DNA from: an uncultured Paraglaciecola sp.
Lineage (GTDB): Bacteria > Pseudomonadota > Gammaproteobacteria > Enterobacterales > Alteromonadaceae
Assembly: GCF_937123705.1 (NCBI RefSeq)
Contig: NZ_CAKZKO010000201.1
Location: 1 to 44,751, forward strand
Length of the DNA: 44,751 nt
Reading direction: 5' to 3'
The position numbers were made by a program, and so were the translations under genes. Below the pieces are notes generated by a model. The model did no database searches. It saw only the letters and a list, made by a program, of their open reading frames with translations, and was not told the origin of the DNA. Of the stretch, positions 42,468-44,751 are shown in pieces. Positions within the stretch are counted from its first letter, which is position 1, and each line of letters opens with the position of its first letter.

Positions 42468-43040
42468 ATGGTTTTTTTTAAACTAGTGCCGTTCGTTGCG
42501 ATAGCATTGTTTGTCTTTACGGCTCATTCCAAAACCCCCGAAACAAAATTTAACCAAGATGCACCTGAGCAAGTCAGGCACTGGCAGAAGATGCTAGGCA
42601 GTTGGCGGACTACTGAAGAGAGCTTAAAACCCGATGGCTCAGGATGGAAACAAGCGGGGAGTGCAGATTGGCATTTTTATACAACCTTGAACGGTTGGGC
42701 GGTACAGGATGAATATTTCTCTCCCCCCCTGTCTGAAGAGGTAGCGCCAGCCAGCAAACGGCAAATGGGCACCAATATTCGGGTTTTTGATAATGATAAA
42801 AAGCAGTGGTTGATGATTTGGACAACCACGGCTGGTAAAGCAGTTAATTTATTTAGCGCAGAGTCCAACGACAAACAAATAGTGATGCGTTCTAAACAGA
42901 AAACACCCCAAGGAAAATATTCTCGAATCACGTTTTTTGATCTGCAAAAAAACTCCTTTGAGTGGAAACTGGAATGGTCAAATGATGGTAAAAATAACTG
43001 GTTAGAGGTACATCGTATTCATGGATTAAGAGTTAAATAA
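42468..43040 (+). CDS. Secreted DUF1579/lipocalin-like protein of unknown function
   Basis: A 190-residue protein with a signal peptide (about 1-21, ending AHS). The rest is a single beta-barrel-like domain with conserved aromatics: MLGSWRTTEE, ADWHFYTTLNGWAVQDEYF, NIRVFDNDKKQWLMIWTTTAGKAV, then FEWKLEWSNDG. This pattern of strand pairs and Trp residues is like DUF1579 and lipocalin-type folds; the function is unknown. GAGAG lies upstream of the ATG. It is followed by rnr. Confidence 0.65.
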   Translation: MVFFKLVPFVAIALFVFTAHSKTPETKFNQDAPEQVRHWQKMLGSWRTTEESLKPDGSGWKQAGSADWHFYTTLNGWAVQDEYFSPPLSEEVAPASKRQMGTNIRVFDNDKKQWLMIWTTTAGKAVNLFSAESNDKQIVMRSKQKTPQGKYSRITFFDLQKNSFEWKLEWSNDGKNNWLEVHRIHGLRVK

Positions 43041-43131
43041 ACCACTAACTGTTAAAAAGTGATATTTGCTGGGGCGCATTTAGTTATACTTAACTTAATT
43101 AAACATATTAAGTTAGGAATTTCATCGCCCC

Positions 43132-44751
43132 ATGAGCGACGACCCACATTATCAACGGGAAAAAGAGAAATACCAGAATCCTGTTGCCAGCCGAGAATAC
43201 TTGCTAGAACTTTTAGTGAAATCTGAAAAACCTTTGTCTTTTTTAGAGTTTTGTCAGTTGCTTGATGCCAAAGACGAAGACAGTCGCATTGGCATTCAGC
43301 GTCGTCTTCGCGCCATGGAGCGTGAAGGGCAAGTAGAATTTAATCGCGATAAAAAATATGCCAAGCTCAAAACCGAAGATCTTATACAAGGTCGGGTGAT
43401 TGGACACCGCGACGGTTTTGGTTTTTTAAAGCGCGACGACGGCGAAAAAGACTTATTTATTCACAATGCGCAAATGTCCATGGTATTACATGGCGACTTG
43501 GTGATGGTGAAAGAAAGTGGCACCGATAACCGTGGTAGGCGCGAGGCGCGAATCGCTAAAATTGTTGAGCCGCGCACTGAGCCCATTGTAGGTCGCTATT
43601 TTTTTGAAAATAATGTGGGGGTGGTTATTCCTGATGATGCCCGTATCAACCATGAAATTATGATCCCCAAAGAACAAACTAATGGTGCCCGTCAAGGGCA
43701 CATTGTTGTTGTTCAAATAGTGCAACGGCCTCGAAAGCGCGTCAATGCCATAGGTAAGATAGTAGAAGTATTGGGTGAACATATGGCGCCTGGTATGGAA
43801 ATTGATATGGCGCTGCGTACCTTTGATATTCCCCATCAGTGGCCAAAGGGAGTGGATAAACAAGTCAAAGGACTCAATGAGCAGGTGCCTGAAGAAGCAA
43901 AAGCAGGGCGCATAGACCTAAGGCAATTGCCCTTAGTGACCATAGACGGTGAAGATGCGAGAGATTTTGATGATGCAGTGTTCTGCGAACCGTTAGATGA
44001 AGGCGGTTGGCAACTTTGGGTGGCCATTGCAGATGTCAGTTATTATGTGCGTCCGGGTACGGCGCTTGATAGCGAAGCACAGAATCGGGGTAACTCAGTG
44101 TACTTCCCGGAACAAGTGGTTCCTATGTTGCCTGAAGTATTATCCAATGGTCTATGTTCACTGAACCCCCAAGTTGACCGTTTGTGTATGGTGTGTGAAA
44201 TGACCATCAGCAAAACTGGCAAGCTGGTAGAGCATCAATTTTACGAAGCGGTGATGAACTCCCATGCAAGGTTAACCTACACAAAAGTGTGGGACATATT
44301 ACAAGGTAACCCCGAGCTTCATAAACGCTATGCCGAGCAAGTGCCTCACTTAAAAAATTTACATGATATGTATCGCGTATTAAAACGTACCCGCCATCAG
44401 CGGGGTGCTATTGAGTTTGAAACCCAAGAAAGTAAATTTGTGTTTAATGCCCAGCGTAAAATTGACAATATAGTGCCCGTCACCCGTAACGACGCCCATA
44501 AACTCATCGAAGAATGTATGATTTTGGCGAATGTCTCGGCGGCACAAACTTTGACAAAACATCAAGCTGAAGCCTTGTATCGAATTCATGATGAACCTGA
44601 TTCAGATAGACTCGGGGCTTTTTTGTCCTATCTAGGCGAAGTGGGGATCACTCACAAAATTGGCAGCGAAGTGTCTCCTCAAGAATTCACTGACGTTATC
44701 GAGAAGATCCAAGGCAGAGCCGATCAAGAGCTTATTCAAACTATGTTGTTA
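43132..44751 (+). CDS. rnr: Ribonuclease R, N-terminal 540 residues (runs off window)
   Basis: A 3'-5' processive exoribonuclease that degrades structured RNA. The frame is open from the ATG at 43132 to the window end. An N-terminal winged-helix region (EKPLSFLEFCQLLDAKDEDS...RRLRAMEREGQ) is followed by cold-shock domains (HRDGFGFLKRDDGEKDLFI). The RNB catalytic domain has DGEDARDFDDAV, the four-Asp site (E. coli D272-D281), then ADVSYYVRPG and NRGNSVYFP. Also present are GLCSLNP and RGAIEF. The C-terminal S1 domain is outside the window. A weak AGGA precedes the start by 13 bases. It stands between motX/DUF1579 and whatever follows (rlmB is the usual neighbour, not visible). Confidence 0.95.
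   Translation, partial: MSDDPHYQREKEKYQNPVASREYLLELLVKSEKPLSFLEFCQLLDAKDEDSRIGIQRRLRAMEREGQVEFNRDKKYAKLKTEDLIQGRVIGHRDGFGFLKRDDGEKDLFIHNAQMSMVLHGDLVMVKESGTDNRGRREARIAKIVEPRTEPIVGRYFFENNVGVVIPDDARINHEIMIPKEQTNGARQGHIVVVQIVQRPRKRVNAIGKIVEVLGEHMAPGMEIDMALRTFDIPHQWPKGVDKQVKGLNEQVPEEAKAGRIDLRQLPLVTIDGEDARDFDDAVFCEPLDEGGWQLWVAIADVSYYVRPGTALDSEAQNRGNSVYFPEQVVPMLPEVLSNGLCSLNPQVDRLCMVCEMTISKTGKLVEHQFYEAVMNSHARLTYTKVWDILQGNPELHKRYAEQVPHLKNLHDMYRVLKRTRHQRGAIEFETQESKFVFNAQRKIDNIVPVTRNDAHKLIEECMILANVSAAQTLTKHQAEALYRIHDEPDSDRLGAFLSYLGEVGITHKIGSEVSPQEFTDVIEKIQGRADQELIQTMLL

Noticed and set aside
1..44751. CRISPR arrays, tRNA or rRNA genes, phage or complete insertion sequences
   Set aside because: No regularly spaced direct repeats, no tRNA-like cloverleaf with CCA-type end, and no transposase or integrase frame were found by reading both strands.

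Overview
The window is a stretch of ordinary-looking chromosome from a marine gammaproteobacterium, most likely an Alteromonadaceae member of the Paraglaciecola/Glaciecola type. This is inferred from a MotX protein (sodium-driven polar flagellum), a TIGR02647-type small protein, DUF502, CpxRA, an AT-rich composition, a PEP-CTERM protein and a palindromic intergenic repeat of a style common in that group. I see no rRNA, tRNA, CRISPR array, phage or intact insertion sequence. Two genes run off the ends: a FecCD permease on the left and RNase R on the right.

Left third (1-9.5 kb, all minus strand): the end of a metal-chelate ABC importer, a secreted GH114 polygalactosaminidase-like enzyme, a large PHP-domain (CehA/McbA-like) secreted protein, then a compact denitrification block. 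That block holds a SCO copper chaperone, a NirV/formylglycine-generating-enzyme-like protein, and a copper nitrite reductase NirK fused to a C-terminal cytochrome c. Upstream lies an Acg-family flavoprotein. NirK and Acg each have an exact TTGAT-N4-ATCAA FNR/DNR-type box upstream at activating distance, so they probably form one low-oxygen or NO regulon. A palindromic repeat of about 163 bp separates this block from a secreted TPR protein.

Middle (9.5-28 kb): acyl-group metabolism (PaaI thioesterase, crotonase, FabY ketoacyl-ACP synthase) with a divergent GlxA-type AraC regulator; a lipoprotein; a PEP-CTERM protein; a gene-poor stretch; a nucleotidyltransferase-like gene; the ydbH-ynbE-ydbL inter-membrane lipid-homeostasis operon; a PepSY protein and a TonB siderophore receptor behind a Fur-type site framed by a perfect 21-bp inverted repeat; thiI; and trpS. 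The trpS gene starts at TTG and is preceded by a possible 19-codon leader peptide with tandem Trp codons, whose 3' end could pair with the trpS Shine-Dalgarno. This is the most novel-looking regulatory feature in the window.

Right part (28-44.7 kb): an envelope-stress and lipid-traffic region. It contains DUF502, an RND/MMPL exporter overlapping an MlaA lipoprotein gene, MscS, an entericidin and CsbD in one direction, then a DUF748 AsmA-like protein. A double-domain CpxP-like protein is divergent from cpxRA, with a CpxR-type box between them. A CBS protein, a PldB-like lysophospholipase, TrmL, Fre, the small TIGR02647 protein, MotX, a DUF1579-like secreted protein and rnr follow. The recurring theme is envelope maintenance (YdbH/YnbE, DUF748, MlaA/RND, MscS, Cpx), together with iron/copper handling and nitrite respiration.
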